Assembly (NCBI RefSeq): GCF_000317305.3
Contig: NC_023036.2
Coordinates: 3,844,001 to 3,908,000 of the forward strand
DNA from: Mycolicibacterium neoaurum VKM Ac-1815D
GTDB lineage: Bacteria; Actinomycetota; Actinomycetes; Mycobacteriales; Mycobacteriaceae
DNA: 64,000 bases
Direction of reading: 5' to 3'
Shown here: positions 23,993 to 34,118 of the stretch, one piece after another
Position numbering within the stretch: the first letter of the stretch is position 1
How the letters are laid out: every line of letters starts with the position of its first letter
Position numbers and translations under genes: made by a program
Notes under the pieces: model-generated
What the model was told of the DNA's origin: nothing
The model's database searches: none
What the model saw: only the letters and a program-made list of their open reading frames with translations

Positions 23993-26863
23993 GTGCCCGA
24001 CTCTTCGGCGGCGACGGTCGTCACTTCCCAGCAACACCGCGGCGGGATCGCCAAGTTCATCCGCAGATATGCGGTGCTGGTCATCATCGGCTGGATCGCC
24101 GTGGTCGGCATCATCAGCGCCACCGTGCCGCCGTTGGAGACCGTGGGTCAGATGCGCTCGGTCTCGATGAGCCCCGACTACGCACCCTCGGTGATCGCGA
24201 GCAAGCGCATCGGTCAGGTCTTCGACGAGTACCGCTCGGACAGCCAGATCATGATCGTGTTGGAGGGCGAGGAAAAGCTCGGCGCCGACGCGCACTACTT
24301 CTACAACGATCTGGTCGACCGCCTCGAGGCCGACACCCGCCATATCGAGCACGTCCAGGACTTCTGGGGTGATCCGCTCACCGAGGCCGGCGCGCAGAGC
24401 GCCGACGGCAAGGCCGCCTACGTGCAGGTGTTCCTGGCCGGCAACATGGGTGAGGCGCTGTCGAACGAATCGGTCGAGGCGGCGAAACAGATCGTCGCCG
24501 AGGTGCCGCCGCCTGCCGGGATCAAGGTTTACGTCACCGGCGGGTCGGCTCTGGTGGCCGACCAACAGATCGCCGGTGACCGCAGCGTCAAGGTGATCGA
24601 GAGCGTCATCTTCATCGTCATCATCACGATGCTGCTGCTGGTCTACCGGTCCATCCTGACCACCCTGCTGGTGCTGGTGATGGTGGTGCTCAGCCTGTCC
24701 TCGGCCCGCGGCGTGGTCGCTGTCCTCGGTTACCACGAACTGATCGGTCTCTCGACGTTCGCCACCCAGATGCTGGTGACACTGGCGGTGGCATCGGCGA
24801 CCGACTACGCCATCTTCCTGATAGGCCGATATCAGGAGGCCCGATCGGTCGGAGAGGACCGAGAATCGGCCTACTACACGATGTTCCACGGCACCGCGCA
24901 TGTGGTGCTCGGTTCGGGCATGACGATCGCCGGCGCCATGCTGTGCCTGCATTTCACCCGACTGCCCTACTTCCAGACGTTGGGTATCCCGATGGCGTTC
25001 GGCATGGCGACCGTGGTGCTCACGGCGCTGACGCTGGGGCCCGCGATCATCAGCGTCGCCAGCCGCTTCCGCAACCTGCTCGAACCCAAGCGCGCCATGC
25101 GCATCCGCACCTGGCGACGCATCGCCGCCGGCGTCGTGCGGTGGCCGGGCGCGGTCCTGTTCGCGACCATCGCACTGTGTCTCATCGGCCTGGTGGCGCT
25201 GCCGGGCTACCGCACCAACTACAACGACCGCAACTACCTGCCCGAGAACCTGCCCGCCCAGGAGGGTTTCGCCGCGGCCGAACGGCACTTCTCGGTGGCC
25301 AGGATGAACCCCGAGGTGCTGCTCGTCGAGACCGACCGCGACCTCCGCAATCCGGCGGACTTCCTGGTGATCGACAAGATCGCCAAGGGCATCTTCAAGG
25401 TGCCGGGGGTGGGCAACGTCCAGGCCATCACCCGACCGCAGGGTGAGCCGCTGGAATTCAGCACCATTCCGGCGCAGATGAGCATGAGCGGGGCAAGCCA
25501 GCAGATGAACAAGGCGTACATGGAGGACATGTTCGCCAACATGCTGGCCCAGGCCGACGATATGCAGTCCAGCGTCGACACGATGAGAAACATGATGGCG
25601 CTGATGACGGAGATGAGCGCCACCACGCAGAGCATCGTGACCAAGTCCAACGAAATGGCTGTCGACATCGCCGAACTGCGGGACGACATCTCCAATTTCG
25701 ACGACTTCTTCCGGCCGATCCGCAATTACTTCTACTGGGAACCGCACTGTTACGACATCCCGATCTGTTGGTCGATGCGGTCGGTGTTCGACGCCCTGGA
25801 CGGCACCGACCGACTGACGACGCAGTTCGAGGAGGTCCTGCCCGACCTGAACCAGATGGCCGCACTGATGCCGCAGATGCTGGAGGTCATGCCCGCGCAG
25901 ATCGAGGCGATGGAGTCCTCGCGGGACATGATCCTGCGGATGTATCAGACCCAGAAGGGCATCCAGGATCAGGGCATGGAGATGTCGGAGAACCAGAGCG
26001 CCATGGGTGAGGCGTTCAACGACGCCAAGAACGACGACACGTTCTACCTGCCGCCGGACATCTTCAACAACGAAGACTTCAAGCGCGGTATGAAGAGCTT
26101 CATCTCCCCCGACGGAAAATCGGTGCGGTTCATCATCTCTCACGCCGATGACCCGCTGACCCCCGACGGCATCAAGCTGATCGACCAGATCAAGACCGCG
26201 GCCAAGGAGTCGATCAAGGGCACTCCGCTGGAGGGTTCCAAGATCTACATGGCCGGCACTGCCTCGGCGTTCAAGGACATGCAGGAGGGCAACAACTACG
26301 ACCTCATCATCGCCGGGGTCGCGGCGCTGAGCCTGATCTTCATCATCATGCTGCTGATCACCCGCAGCCTGGTGGCCTCGGCGGTGATCGTCGGCACCGT
26401 GGTGATCTCGTTGGGCGCATCGTTCGGCCTGTCGATCCTTATCTGGCAGCACATCCTGGGCATCGAGCTGTACTTCATGGTGATGGCGATGGCGGTGATC
26501 GTGCTCCTTGCCGTCGGCGCGGATTACAACCTGTTGTTGGTCGCGCGGATGAAGGAAGAGGTGCACGCCGGGCTGAACACCGGGATCATCCGGGCGATGG
26601 GCGGCACCGGATCGGTGGTGACCGCGGCCGGGTTGGTGTTCGCGTTCACGATGATGTCGATGTTCGTCAGCGAGATGGTGGTGGCGGCTCAGGTCGGCAC
26701 GACGATCGGCCTGGGCCTGTTGTTCGACACCCTGGTGATTCGCTCGTTCATGACGCCGGCGATCGCCGCGCTGCTGGGCAAGTGGTTCTGGTGGCCCCAG
26801 GTGATCCGGCGTCCTGCGCCGGCTTCTCCCCCGCCGACACCGCAGGAAACCGCCTCAGTCTGA
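23993..26863 (+). CDS. MmpL family RND transporter (without MmpS partner)
   Basis: A 956-residue RND-type exporter of mycobacterial lipids or siderophores. One N-terminal helix (VLVIIGWIAVVGII) is followed by a periplasmic domain, then transmembrane blocks, a second large periplasmic loop with the MmpL4/5-type coiled-coil insertion (about residues 490-690) and the last block. The conserved YFYWEPHCYDIP motif is present. The TM4 proton-relay signature SATDYAIFLIGRYQEAR and its second-half counterpart VGADYNLLLVARMKEE are intact. The GTG start follows a strong AGGAGGAGA. There is no mmpS beside it, unlike the pair at 34587-37897, which it resembles along its whole length. Confidence 0.93.
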   Translation: MPDSSAATVVTSQQHRGGIAKFIRRYAVLVIIGWIAVVGIISATVPPLETVGQMRSVSMSPDYAPSVIASKRIGQVFDEYRSDSQIMIVLEGEEKLGADAHYFYNDLVDRLEADTRHIEHVQDFWGDPLTEAGAQSADGKAAYVQVFLAGNMGEALSNESVEAAKQIVAEVPPPAGIKVYVTGGSALVADQQIAGDRSVKVIESVIFIVIITMLLLVYRSILTTLLVLVMVVLSLSSARGVVAVLGYHELIGLSTFATQMLVTLAVASATDYAIFLIGRYQEARSVGEDRESAYYTMFHGTAHVVLGSGMTIAGAMLCLHFTRLPYFQTLGIPMAFGMATVVLTALTLGPAIISVASRFRNLLEPKRAMRIRTWRRIAAGVVRWPGAVLFATIALCLIGLVALPGYRTNYNDRNYLPENLPAQEGFAAAERHFSVARMNPEVLLVETDRDLRNPADFLVIDKIAKGIFKVPGVGNVQAITRPQGEPLEFSTIPAQMSMSGASQQMNKAYMEDMFANMLAQADDMQSSVDTMRNMMALMTEMSATTQSIVTKSNEMAVDIAELRDDISNFDDFFRPIRNYFYWEPHCYDIPICWSMRSVFDALDGTDRLTTQFEEVLPDLNQMAALMPQMLEVMPAQIEAMESSRDMILRMYQTQKGIQDQGMEMSENQSAMGEAFNDAKNDDTFYLPPDIFNNEDFKRGMKSFISPDGKSVRFIISHADDPLTPDGIKLIDQIKTAAKESIKGTPLEGSKIYMAGTASAFKDMQEGNNYDLIIAGVAALSLIFIIMLLITRSLVASAVIVGTVVISLGASFGLSILIWQHILGIELYFMVMAMAVIVLLAVGADYNLLLVARMKEEVHAGLNTGIIRAMGGTGSVVTAAGLVFAFTMMSMFVSEMVVAAQVGTTIGLGLLFDTLVIRSFMTPAIAALLGKWFWWPQVIRRPAPASPPPTPQETASV

Positions 26864-27089
26864 GCCCGGCGCGTCGCCTCCGCGCGAAAACTTCGGTCAG
26901 CAAATATTTATTCGCGGGCAACCCAAGTCCGATCTTCGCGTTGCGCTGTGGGTTCGTGGCAGCATCAGCCGATCGACGCTGGTTCAGCGAAGTGTCCAGC
27001 AAATGACGGAAAATGGGCCGCCCGGAGTACGATCTTGAAACGACCCGCTGATGTGCGCTACTTCACCCAGGGGTCCGGACGGAGGCAGG

Positions 27090-28136
27090 ATGAGCGCACC
27101 CGACGATCACCGTCTCGGTGACACGCATGCCGTGCAGCGATTGCTGCAGGCCGTGCAGGAACTGTCGTTGGCGCGAAGTCTGACCGATATCCAGCGGATC
27201 GTGCGGGCCGCCGCCCGCGAACTGACGGGTTGCGACGGCGCCACCTTCGTCCTCAAGGACGGGGACATGTGTCATTACGCCGACGAGGATGCCATCACGC
27301 CGCTGTGGAAGGGTGGCCGGTTCCCGCTGGAGAACTGCATCAGCGGGTGGGTGATGGCCAACCGGGAGGCAGCGGTCATCCAGAACATCTACTCCGATGA
27401 CCGCATCCCGCACGCCGCGTACCTACCGACCTTTGTCAAGAGTCTGGCCATGGTGCCTATACGCAGGCTCAACCCGGTCGGCGCGATCGGAAATTACTGG
27501 GCGGCGGAGCGTCTCCCGACCGAGCAGGAAGTGTCGCTGCTGCAGTCGCTCGCCGATGCCACCTCGGTGGCCATGGAGAACGTACAGATGTACGAGCAGC
27601 TGGAACAGCGCGTACGGGACCGGACCGCGGACCTGGAGCGCGCCAACGACGCGATCCTGCATCTGTCGCACACCGACGACCTGACCGGCGTGACCAATCG
27701 GCGCGGGTTCTACCTGGTGGCCGAACCGGCGTTGCGGGCGGCGCGGCGCGACGGGCTCGATTGCACACTCGGGTTCATCGATGCCGACGGACTCAAGCTC
27801 GTGAATGACAGCCTGGGCCATGTCGCCGGCGATGCGCTACTCGCCGATCTCGCCACCGTGTTGCGTGCGACGCTGGGCGAATCCGACATCCTGGCGCGGA
27901 TAGGTGGCGACGAATTCTGCGTTCTGACAACCGGTTCCGAGAGTGATCCGGTGGCGCTGAAGGCCCGCCTGGCGGCGGCGATAGCGAAGTTCAACGGTTC
28001 CGCCGATCGGTCGTATCTCGTCTCGGCGAGCATCGGCCTGATCCGGGTTCCCGCCGGCGTCAACAGCTCCCTCGACGAACTGCTGGCCTCCGCCGACGAA
28101 CTCATGTACGCCGAGAAGCGGGCACGAACCGCCTGA
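27090..28136 (+). CDS. GAF-GGDEF diguanylate cyclase
   Basis: A 348-residue signalling protein. The GAF sensor domain covers about residues 15-175, a short linker coiled coil (QLEQRVRDRTADLERANDAIL) follows, and the GGDEF domain fills the C-terminal half with the intact catalytic motif ARIGGDEF. The residue where the inhibitory I-site Arg (R-x-x-D) is expected is Gly (GESD), so product feedback is probably lost. It should make cyclic di-GMP from GTP under control of a small ligand or redox signal. The ATG at 27090 is preferred over the one at 27051 because GGAGG lies just upstream. Confidence 0.88.
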   Translation: MSAPDDHRLGDTHAVQRLLQAVQELSLARSLTDIQRIVRAAARELTGCDGATFVLKDGDMCHYADEDAITPLWKGGRFPLENCISGWVMANREAAVIQNIYSDDRIPHAAYLPTFVKSLAMVPIRRLNPVGAIGNYWAAERLPTEQEVSLLQSLADATSVAMENVQMYEQLEQRVRDRTADLERANDAILHLSHTDDLTGVTNRRGFYLVAEPALRAARRDGLDCTLGFIDADGLKLVNDSLGHVAGDALLADLATVLRATLGESDILARIGGDEFCVLTTGSESDPVALKARLAAAIAKFNGSADRSYLVSASIGLIRVPAGVNSSLDELLASADELMYAEKRARTA

Positions 28137-28249
28137 ATCACCCCTCCCCGGCGTGGCACATCCCGCGCCAACGTCGAACGTGTGTTCTAATCGGTGTCGC
28201 AACCGGCCCGCCGTCCGCGGGCGACAACCGGGAGGGATTCACCGTAGCA

Positions 28250-28624
28250 ATGACTTTCGATACCGCGACCACCGATCTGCCGTCCGACCTGACGCACCCC
28301 GTCGAGGTGAGCACCGAGGCACCCAAGAAGGCACCGGTCAAGCGGGCAGGCAAGAAAACCAAGACGCTGGAGTTGACGTTGACCGTCACCGGCACCGCTG
28401 ACGGCGAGTGGCACGCCGAACTCAAACAGGGCAGCACCTACCTGACTCGCGGCCTGGCCGTCGCCGCGGCCGCGGTATCGCGAGCGGCACGCGAGCTGCA
28501 CGAGGACCTGTCGACACCCATCGACGCCGTCATCGAGGAGGCCCGCACGCAGCAGGCGGCCCGCGTCGCGGCGCTGGAGGCCGAATTGGAGGCCGCCCGG
28601 GCCGCACTGGCCGGGCTGGACTGA
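28250..28624 (+). CDS. Small conserved actinobacterial protein, function unknown
   Basis: A 124-residue soluble protein. After a Thr-rich, then Lys-rich N-terminal tail (KKAPVKRAGKKTKT, residues 26-39) comes a small beta-rich part (LELTLTVTGTADGEWHAELK), then an Ala-rich alpha-helical C-terminus (residues 75-124) that may form a coiled coil. The basic tail suggests nucleic-acid contact, but this is only a guess. I do not recognise the family with certainty. It is followed closely by the convergent DUF222 gene. Confidence 0.6.
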   Translation: MTFDTATTDLPSDLTHPVEVSTEAPKKAPVKRAGKKTKTLELTLTVTGTADGEWHAELKQGSTYLTRGLAVAAAAVSRAARELHEDLSTPIDAVIEEARTQQAARVAALEAELEAARAALAGLD

Positions 28625-28631
28625 CCGCGGC

Positions 28632-29939
28632 TTATCGACCGGGGTCTCCGGCTAGTTCTTTTGTGCCCGGTGGCGGTTCGGGTTCGAAGGGGGTGTACCA
28701 CATCCATTGGGCGCGCTCCCCCTTCGGACCGCGGCACGGGGGCACATCCGGCGGCGGCCCGGTCGGCGGGCGGGCCAGCGACGCCCCGGTCAACCGGCGA
28801 CCCTCACAGTCGGTGACCACCAGCCGATCCGCCGGCCCGACGATCGTGATCTCCCCCTTGTGATGCAACCGATGATGAAACGGGCACAACAACACGAGAT
28901 TCTCTAGTTCGGTGGCCCCGCCATGCTCCCAATGGACCAGATGATGGGCATGCAAACCCCGCGTCGCCCCACACCCAGGCACCGCACACGTCCCATCGCG
29001 ATGCTCCAACGCCCGCCGCAACCGACGACTGATCGTGCGCGTACTACGCCCCGCACCCATCGGCGTGCCATGACGCTCCAACCACACCTCACAACTGGCA
29101 TCACACAACAAGAACTGGCGCTCCCACTCCGCCAGCACCGGCCCCAGATGCAGCGCCGCCGAACCCTTCTCGACGTCGTAATGCACCACCACCGTCGTGC
29201 GCGCCCCATGTGGACGCGCGGCCGCTTCGGCGTCCCAGCCGGACTCGACCATACTCATCAACGCATCCACGGTGTCCGGGAACGGCGGCACCTCCACACC
29301 ATCCCGGCCATCCCTGCCATCAGCGTCAGGGTTGTCGTGGTCGCGTCGCCAGTCCGCGACCAACCCCTCCCTGTGCGCACCCAACGCCGCATCGAACTTC
29401 GCCGCCTCCAACCTCGGCAACCGAATCCGATACGTCGTACACCCATCCTGTTCACACCTGCTGAACGACCGCACCGAACCATCCCGCCGCTCCGGCTGCG
29501 GGCGAGGCTCCTGCTTGACCGCCGTACGCAACTGCGTCACCGTCGCCATCGTGGCCAGCTCGGCGTAATGATCATCAGAACCATCAGCGGCATGCTCGGC
29601 GATCACCCCGAACTGATCCAGCGACATCTGCCCCTGACGCAGGTTCGCCGCCAACCGCGGAAACACCTCCAAGCGTTGGGCAATGGCCACCATCACCTGA
29701 GCGTTACGCGGTGACATCCCCAACCGCCACGCCACCAACTCCGACAGCGACCGACACCCCGTATGACCCCACAACGACGGCCCATCGCCACCATCGATCT
29801 CGGCGACGATCTCCACCAACCGACCATCAAGAGCATTCCGCTGCCCCACCAACTCAGCAGCCTCGTCATAGAGCGCCGACAACCGATCAGACACCGAATT
29901 CACCACATCAGCGGCGTAAGGCGTTGTCGGAGGCGGCAT
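28632..29939 (-). CDS. 13E12-type DUF222 / HNH endonuclease domain protein
   Basis: A 435-residue member of the DUF222-HNH family, the '13E12 repeat' proteins scattered through mycobacterial genomes. The DUF222 region fills about residues 30-300 (SLSELVAWRLGMSPRNAQVMV, SLDQFGVIAEHA). The C-terminal HNH nuclease has CAVPGCGATRGLHAHHLVHW followed by NLVLLCPFHHRLHH, with zinc and catalytic residues present. The family is thought to behave like a mobile or repetitive element, and its real action is unknown. Codon use is somewhat richer in A/C runs than in the neighbours, which fits horizontal spread. Confidence 0.88.
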   Translation of the reverse strand: MPPPTTPYAADVVNSVSDRLSALYDEAAELVGQRNALDGRLVEIVAEIDGGDGPSLWGHTGCRSLSELVAWRLGMSPRNAQVMVAIAQRLEVFPRLAANLRQGQMSLDQFGVIAEHAADGSDDHYAELATMATVTQLRTAVKQEPRPQPERRDGSVRSFSRCEQDGCTTYRIRLPRLEAAKFDAALGAHREGLVADWRRDHDNPDADGRDGRDGVEVPPFPDTVDALMSMVESGWDAEAAARPHGARTTVVVHYDVEKGSAALHLGPVLAEWERQFLLCDASCEVWLERHGTPMGAGRSTRTISRRLRRALEHRDGTCAVPGCGATRGLHAHHLVHWEHGGATELENLVLLCPFHHRLHHKGEITIVGPADRLVVTDCEGRRLTGASLARPPTGPPPDVPPCRGPKGERAQWMWYTPFEPEPPPGTKELAGDPGR

Positions 29940-29945
29940 ACCACG

Positions 29946-29951
29946 ATTCTA
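29946..29951 (-). promoter_or_regulatory. Probable -10 box of the DUF222 gene
   Basis: TAGAAT on the minus strand ends 6 nt before the ATG at 29939, giving a probable leaderless transcript. The remaining gap to the divergent SDR gene (start 30031) shows no other clear signal. Confidence 0.4.
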
Positions 29952-30030
29952 AAGACAGGGTCCGACACGTAGCATTCACGAAATCGGGCACACGTCGCCT
30001 GCGACGGTATCGGCATGCGAGGAGAGTTCG

Positions 30031-30879
30031 ATGGTACGCACACCCGCACACCGGAGGCGCCTGACACCGCTGCGCCGGTCACGCATCAGCGCCTACCGCG
30101 GCGGCTGGGCACTGGTGACCGGCGCGGCCCGCGACGTGGGCCTGGGATATGCCTTTTCGCGACAATTGGCCGCAGAGGGGCTCAATCTGATCCTGGTAGA
30201 CCTCCTCGCCGACGAGCTGTCCGCACGCGCCGCGGAGTTACGCGGCGAGTTCGGCATCGACGTGGTGGTCGTGGCATGCGATATGGCCGATCCGACGGCC
30301 ATCGATCGGATCGAGCGCGCGGCCGCCGGTATCGATGTCGACGTGCTGGTGTGCAATCACATGTTCACCCCGCCGGAGACACCCAGGATCCTGGACATGC
30401 CGTTGGACACCCACCGCCGGATGATCGATATCAACTCCCGCGGTTATACCGACCTGGTACATGTCTTCGGCAATCAGATGCGCGGTCGCGGAAGCGGATC
30501 GATCATCATGGTGGCATCGGGGGTGGGCCTCACATCGAGTCCGTTCACCGGCGCCTACGGCGCAAACAAGGCCTTCCAGATCGGTCTCGGCGAGGCGCTG
30601 TGGTACGAGCTGCGCGGCACCGGTGTCGATGTCCTTGTCATGGTCGGCGGGCTGATGAACACCCAGGGTGACATGTTCGATCGGTATCCGCAGTGGCTCA
30701 TCTCCGAGCCGCGTGATGTGGTCCGTCGAGTGTTCGCTGCGGTGGGCCGCAAGCACATGGTGGTGCCGAGCCTGCCCAACCGGTTGTTCCTGCTGGTCCA
30801 GACCCGGTTGATGTCGCGCCGCCGGGCCGTCCTCTCGATCGGGGACTTCATGGCGAAGGGGTTGGGCAAGGAGGACTGA
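30031..30879 (+). CDS. SDR family oxidoreductase next to a P450 fusion
   Basis: A 282-residue SDR. The coenzyme motif is TGAARDVGLG, the usual NNAG is changed to CNHM, and the active site reads VASGVGL then YGANK (Y-x-x-x-K). A basic N-terminal tail (RRRLTPLRRSR) precedes the fold. Mycobacterial SDRs of this type act on steroids, fatty alcohols or ketones. Only 53 bp separate it from the CYP102 gene, so both could act in turn on one lipid: hydroxylation by the P450, then oxidation of the alcohol. That order is inference. Confidence 0.82.
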   Translation: MVRTPAHRRRLTPLRRSRISAYRGGWALVTGAARDVGLGYAFSRQLAAEGLNLILVDLLADELSARAAELRGEFGIDVVVVACDMADPTAIDRIERAAAGIDVDVLVCNHMFTPPETPRILDMPLDTHRRMIDINSRGYTDLVHVFGNQMRGRGSGSIIMVASGVGLTSSPFTGAYGANKAFQIGLGEALWYELRGTGVDVLVMVGGLMNTQGDMFDRYPQWLISEPRDVVRRVFAAVGRKHMVVPSLPNRLFLLVQTRLMSRRRAVLSIGDFMAKGLGKED

Positions 30880-30932
30880 GCTGATTGTCGATTATTGACG
30901 GTCGGGTCAGGTGAACGCCTTACGCTGCGTGC

Positions 30933-33900
30933 ATGACCGAGTTCGCGCCGTCGCTGCCCCCGACGCTCGATGACATCGTTTCCGCCGAGGGGCATGCGTT
31001 TCCCGCCGGGGCGGAGCTGGCCGGCCGTCCATACGCGCTGCCGATCGACCTGCTCGGTGAGCGTTACGGGCCGATCTTCTACGCCGACTTCAACGGGTTC
31101 CGCAAGCTTTACGTCTGCTCGATGGACCTTGTCGACGAGCTCTGCGACGAGGCGAGATTCGCCAAGAACATCACCCAGACTCTCGACCGCGTGCGGCCAC
31201 TGGCCGGCGACGGCCTGTTCACGGCGTATCGCGGGGAACCAAACTGGCAGAAGGCACACGATGTCCTGTTACCGGGGTTCAGCTATGCCGGATTACGCAG
31301 TTACCACGAGGCGATGCTGGACATCAATGCCGAGCTGATCAGCCGGTGGGACGCTCGGGTGGGTCAGCGCCGGGTGAACGTCTCCGACGATCTGCAGAAG
31401 CTGGCGATGGACACCGTGGCGCTGGCCGGTTTCGGCGCCCGGTTCGCGTCATTCGACCACGACGAGCTGGCGCCGATCCCGCAATGCTTCATGTCCGCGC
31501 TGACCGAGGCGGTAACCCACGGTGAGACAGCGGAATTCATCGCGGGCCGGACGGAGCTACACAATTACTTCGACGAGCTGATCACCGGGCACCGCGCCGC
31601 CGGAACCGGTGCGGATCTGCTCTACGTCATGCTGGGCCAGGATGGTAGCTCTGCGCTTGACACCGCGAACATTCGCAATCAGATCATGACATTCCTGATC
31701 GCGGGGCAACTCACCACGTCCGAGCTCATGCCCAATACCGTCTACAACCTGATCCACCACCCGGCGGCGCTGGATCGCGTGCGCCGCGAGGTCGATGCGG
31801 TGTTCGGCACCGATGACGACTACCTGCCCAGCTACGACGATATCGGCAAGCTCGGCTATCTACGCCAGGCCATCAGCGAGACGCTGCGGTTGTCCCCACC
31901 CGTGCTGACCTTCGACCGGATGGCCCTGGCCGACACCGTCATCGGTGGGAAGTACCCGATCAAAGCCGGAGAGGCGGTCACCGTTCTGGTCGGCGCGCTA
32001 CATCGGCAGCCACAGTGGGGTGACAACGTCGAACTGTTCGACCCCGACCGGTTCGATCCGGATCAGGTAGCCGGCCGCTCGTCGGCGTTGTTCAAACCGT
32101 TCGGCACCGGAGAACGGTCCTGTATCGGGCGGCAGTTCGCCCTCCACGAAGCGACCATGCTGATCGCACGGTTGGTGCACCGGTATCGCCTGGTGGACTC
32201 GCAACACTATGTCCTGCAATGGGAAAGCTCGCTGAGTCGACGACCGATCGGTTTCGAGGTCGATCTGGTGCGGCGCACCGCCACGGAGCGCACCTCGACC
32301 GCGTCGGCGGTTGCGGCACCGACGGTATCGGACGGCACGTCGGCGTCCTCACCGGTTCGGGCCGGCACCACCCTGGCGGTACTGCACGGGTCCAACCTCG
32401 GCACGTGTCGGGCTCTGGCCACCCAACTTGCCGAGGAGGCGGCCGACATCGGTTGCACCACAACGGTCGGACCGCTCGATGATGCCGCACACGGGCTGCC
32501 CGACGCCGATGTGATCCTCATCGTCGCGTCCTCCTACAACGGGCAACCCACCGACGACGCCAAGCAATTCACCACATGGCTGTTCGGCGACCAGGCGGCG
32601 ATGTCTGCCGACACCCGCTTCGCCGTCCTCGGCGTCGGGGATCACAACTGGGCCGAGACCTATCAGGCGGTGCCGATCGCGATCGACGACAGGCTGACCG
32701 CGCTCGGCGCCCAGGCGCTGGTGCCCCGCGGCGCAGCTGACACCTCGGGTGACATGACCGGTGCGCTGGAGGAGTTCACATCGGCACTCTGGTCGGCGAT
32801 GTCGGAGCTGTTCGGCGATCCGGATGCCGCGCCACTGACCGACAGCGACGAACCGTTGTACGACCTGACGCTCATCACCGGACCGATCACCGCCGCGATC
32901 GACGCCCGTTTTGCGGTGACCCCGATGACCGTGGTCCTCAACGACGAGCTGGTCGGTAATGACAACTCGCTGGGCCAGGGCAAACGATATGTCCGAGTGA
33001 CACTTCCCGACGACGTCGACTACTCCACCGGCGATCATCTGACCGTCCTGGCCGATAATCCACCCGAGGCGGTGGAGGCAGCGGTGAACCTGCTGGGCAT
33101 CGACCCGCAGCTACGGTTGTCGATCAACCCGCGCCGCACGTCGCGACGACTGATCGCACTCGACCGCGAAGTCAGCGTCAGTGAACTGCTCACCCACTTC
33201 GTCGAGTTACGTAAGCCGGCCACCCGTAGCCAACTGCGAAAACTGGCCGCCGCCAACCCATGCCGCCCCGAACAGGAACGCCTTCAAGCACTGGCCGAGT
33301 CCGACGATCCGTGCCCGCTCAGCCCCATCGAGTGTCTGCAGGAGTTCCCCGCGTGCGCTCTGACCGGTGCCGAGCTGCTCGAGATGCTGGAACCCATGAC
33401 CCCGCGCCACTACTCCATCGCATCATCGTCACGGCTGTCGCCCAAGGAGGTGGCGCTGATCGTCAGCGTGCTGGATGCCCCGGCACGATCCGGTCGCGGA
33501 CTCTTCAAGGGGGTGGCGTCCAATCACCTGGCCGACATCGCCCCCGGCGCGTGTGTGCGGGCTCGCGTCGACCCGGCCCGACAGGCGTTCCGCGCGGGGG
33601 CCGACCCGGAGAAGAATGTGATTCTGGTGAGCGCGGGGACCGGGGTGGCACCGTTCTGCGGTTTTCTCGGGGATCGGCTGGCGGCCAAGCAGAGTGGCGC
33701 CCCCTTCGCACCAGCACTGTGCTTCTTCGGCGTGCGGGATCCCGACGTCGACTACATCTTCCGCGATCTGTTCGAGGATGCCGAACGGCAGGGCATCGTC
33801 TCGATGCGGCCGGCGTTCTCGCGAGCGCCCCAGGCCGGGGTGCGTTATGTGCAGGACCGGATCGCCGCCGATGCCGACGATGTCTGGGCCCTCATCGGTG

Positions 33901-34082
33901 ATCCCGCCAAGGACACCCATGTGTTCGTCTGCGGTGACGGGGCGAAGATGGCACCGGCTGTGCGCGAGGCGTTTCGGGATATCTACCGGGCCCGCACCGG
34001 TGCCGATGACGACGGGGCGCGCGAGTGGCTGGAGGTCATGGTCGCCTCCGACCATTACGTCGAGGACGTGTGGGCTGGGTGA
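30933..34082 (+). CDS. Self-sufficient P450-reductase fusion (CYP102 family)
   Basis: A 1049-residue P450BM3-like enzyme that hydroxylates fatty acids with NADPH and O2 without partner proteins. The P450 domain (about 1-455) has the heme loop FGTGERSCIGRQFALHEA with Cys397, and ETLR of the K helix. A flavodoxin FMN domain follows (LAVLHGSNLGTCRALA to about 625), then the FAD/NADPH reductase domain (RHYSIASSS, VSAGTGVAPFCGFL, VFVCGDG). The I-helix oxygen motif is AGQLTTS (residues 257-263), where BM3 has AGHETTS, so the acidic residue before the conserved Thr is lost. Length and domain order match the family. Confidence 0.95.
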   Translation: MTEFAPSLPPTLDDIVSAEGHAFPAGAELAGRPYALPIDLLGERYGPIFYADFNGFRKLYVCSMDLVDELCDEARFAKNITQTLDRVRPLAGDGLFTAYRGEPNWQKAHDVLLPGFSYAGLRSYHEAMLDINAELISRWDARVGQRRVNVSDDLQKLAMDTVALAGFGARFASFDHDELAPIPQCFMSALTEAVTHGETAEFIAGRTELHNYFDELITGHRAAGTGADLLYVMLGQDGSSALDTANIRNQIMTFLIAGQLTTSELMPNTVYNLIHHPAALDRVRREVDAVFGTDDDYLPSYDDIGKLGYLRQAISETLRLSPPVLTFDRMALADTVIGGKYPIKAGEAVTVLVGALHRQPQWGDNVELFDPDRFDPDQVAGRSSALFKPFGTGERSCIGRQFALHEATMLIARLVHRYRLVDSQHYVLQWESSLSRRPIGFEVDLVRRTATERTSTASAVAAPTVSDGTSASSPVRAGTTLAVLHGSNLGTCRALATQLAEEAADIGCTTTVGPLDDAAHGLPDADVILIVASSYNGQPTDDAKQFTTWLFGDQAAMSADTRFAVLGVGDHNWAETYQAVPIAIDDRLTALGAQALVPRGAADTSGDMTGALEEFTSALWSAMSELFGDPDAAPLTDSDEPLYDLTLITGPITAAIDARFAVTPMTVVLNDELVGNDNSLGQGKRYVRVTLPDDVDYSTGDHLTVLADNPPEAVEAAVNLLGIDPQLRLSINPRRTSRRLIALDREVSVSELLTHFVELRKPATRSQLRKLAAANPCRPEQERLQALAESDDPCPLSPIECLQEFPACALTGAELLEMLEPMTPRHYSIASSSRLSPKEVALIVSVLDAPARSGRGLFKGVASNHLADIAPGACVRARVDPARQAFRAGADPEKNVILVSAGTGVAPFCGFLGDRLAAKQSGAPFAPALCFFGVRDPDVDYIFRDLFEDAERQGIVSMRPAFSRAPQAGVRYVQDRIAADADDVWALIGDPAKDTHVFVCGDGAKMAPAVREAFRDIYRARTGADDDGAREWLEVMVASDHYVEDVWAG

Positions 34083-34118
34083 TGGGGCGGGGTGCTCCCA
34101 CTCGCAGCGATTACACAG

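Noticed and set aside
23966..26566. Open frame of about 866 codons on the minus strand
   Set aside because: Antisense shadow of the MmpL gene, full of His/Asp/Gln runs that mirror hydrophobic codons; no motif or ribosome site.
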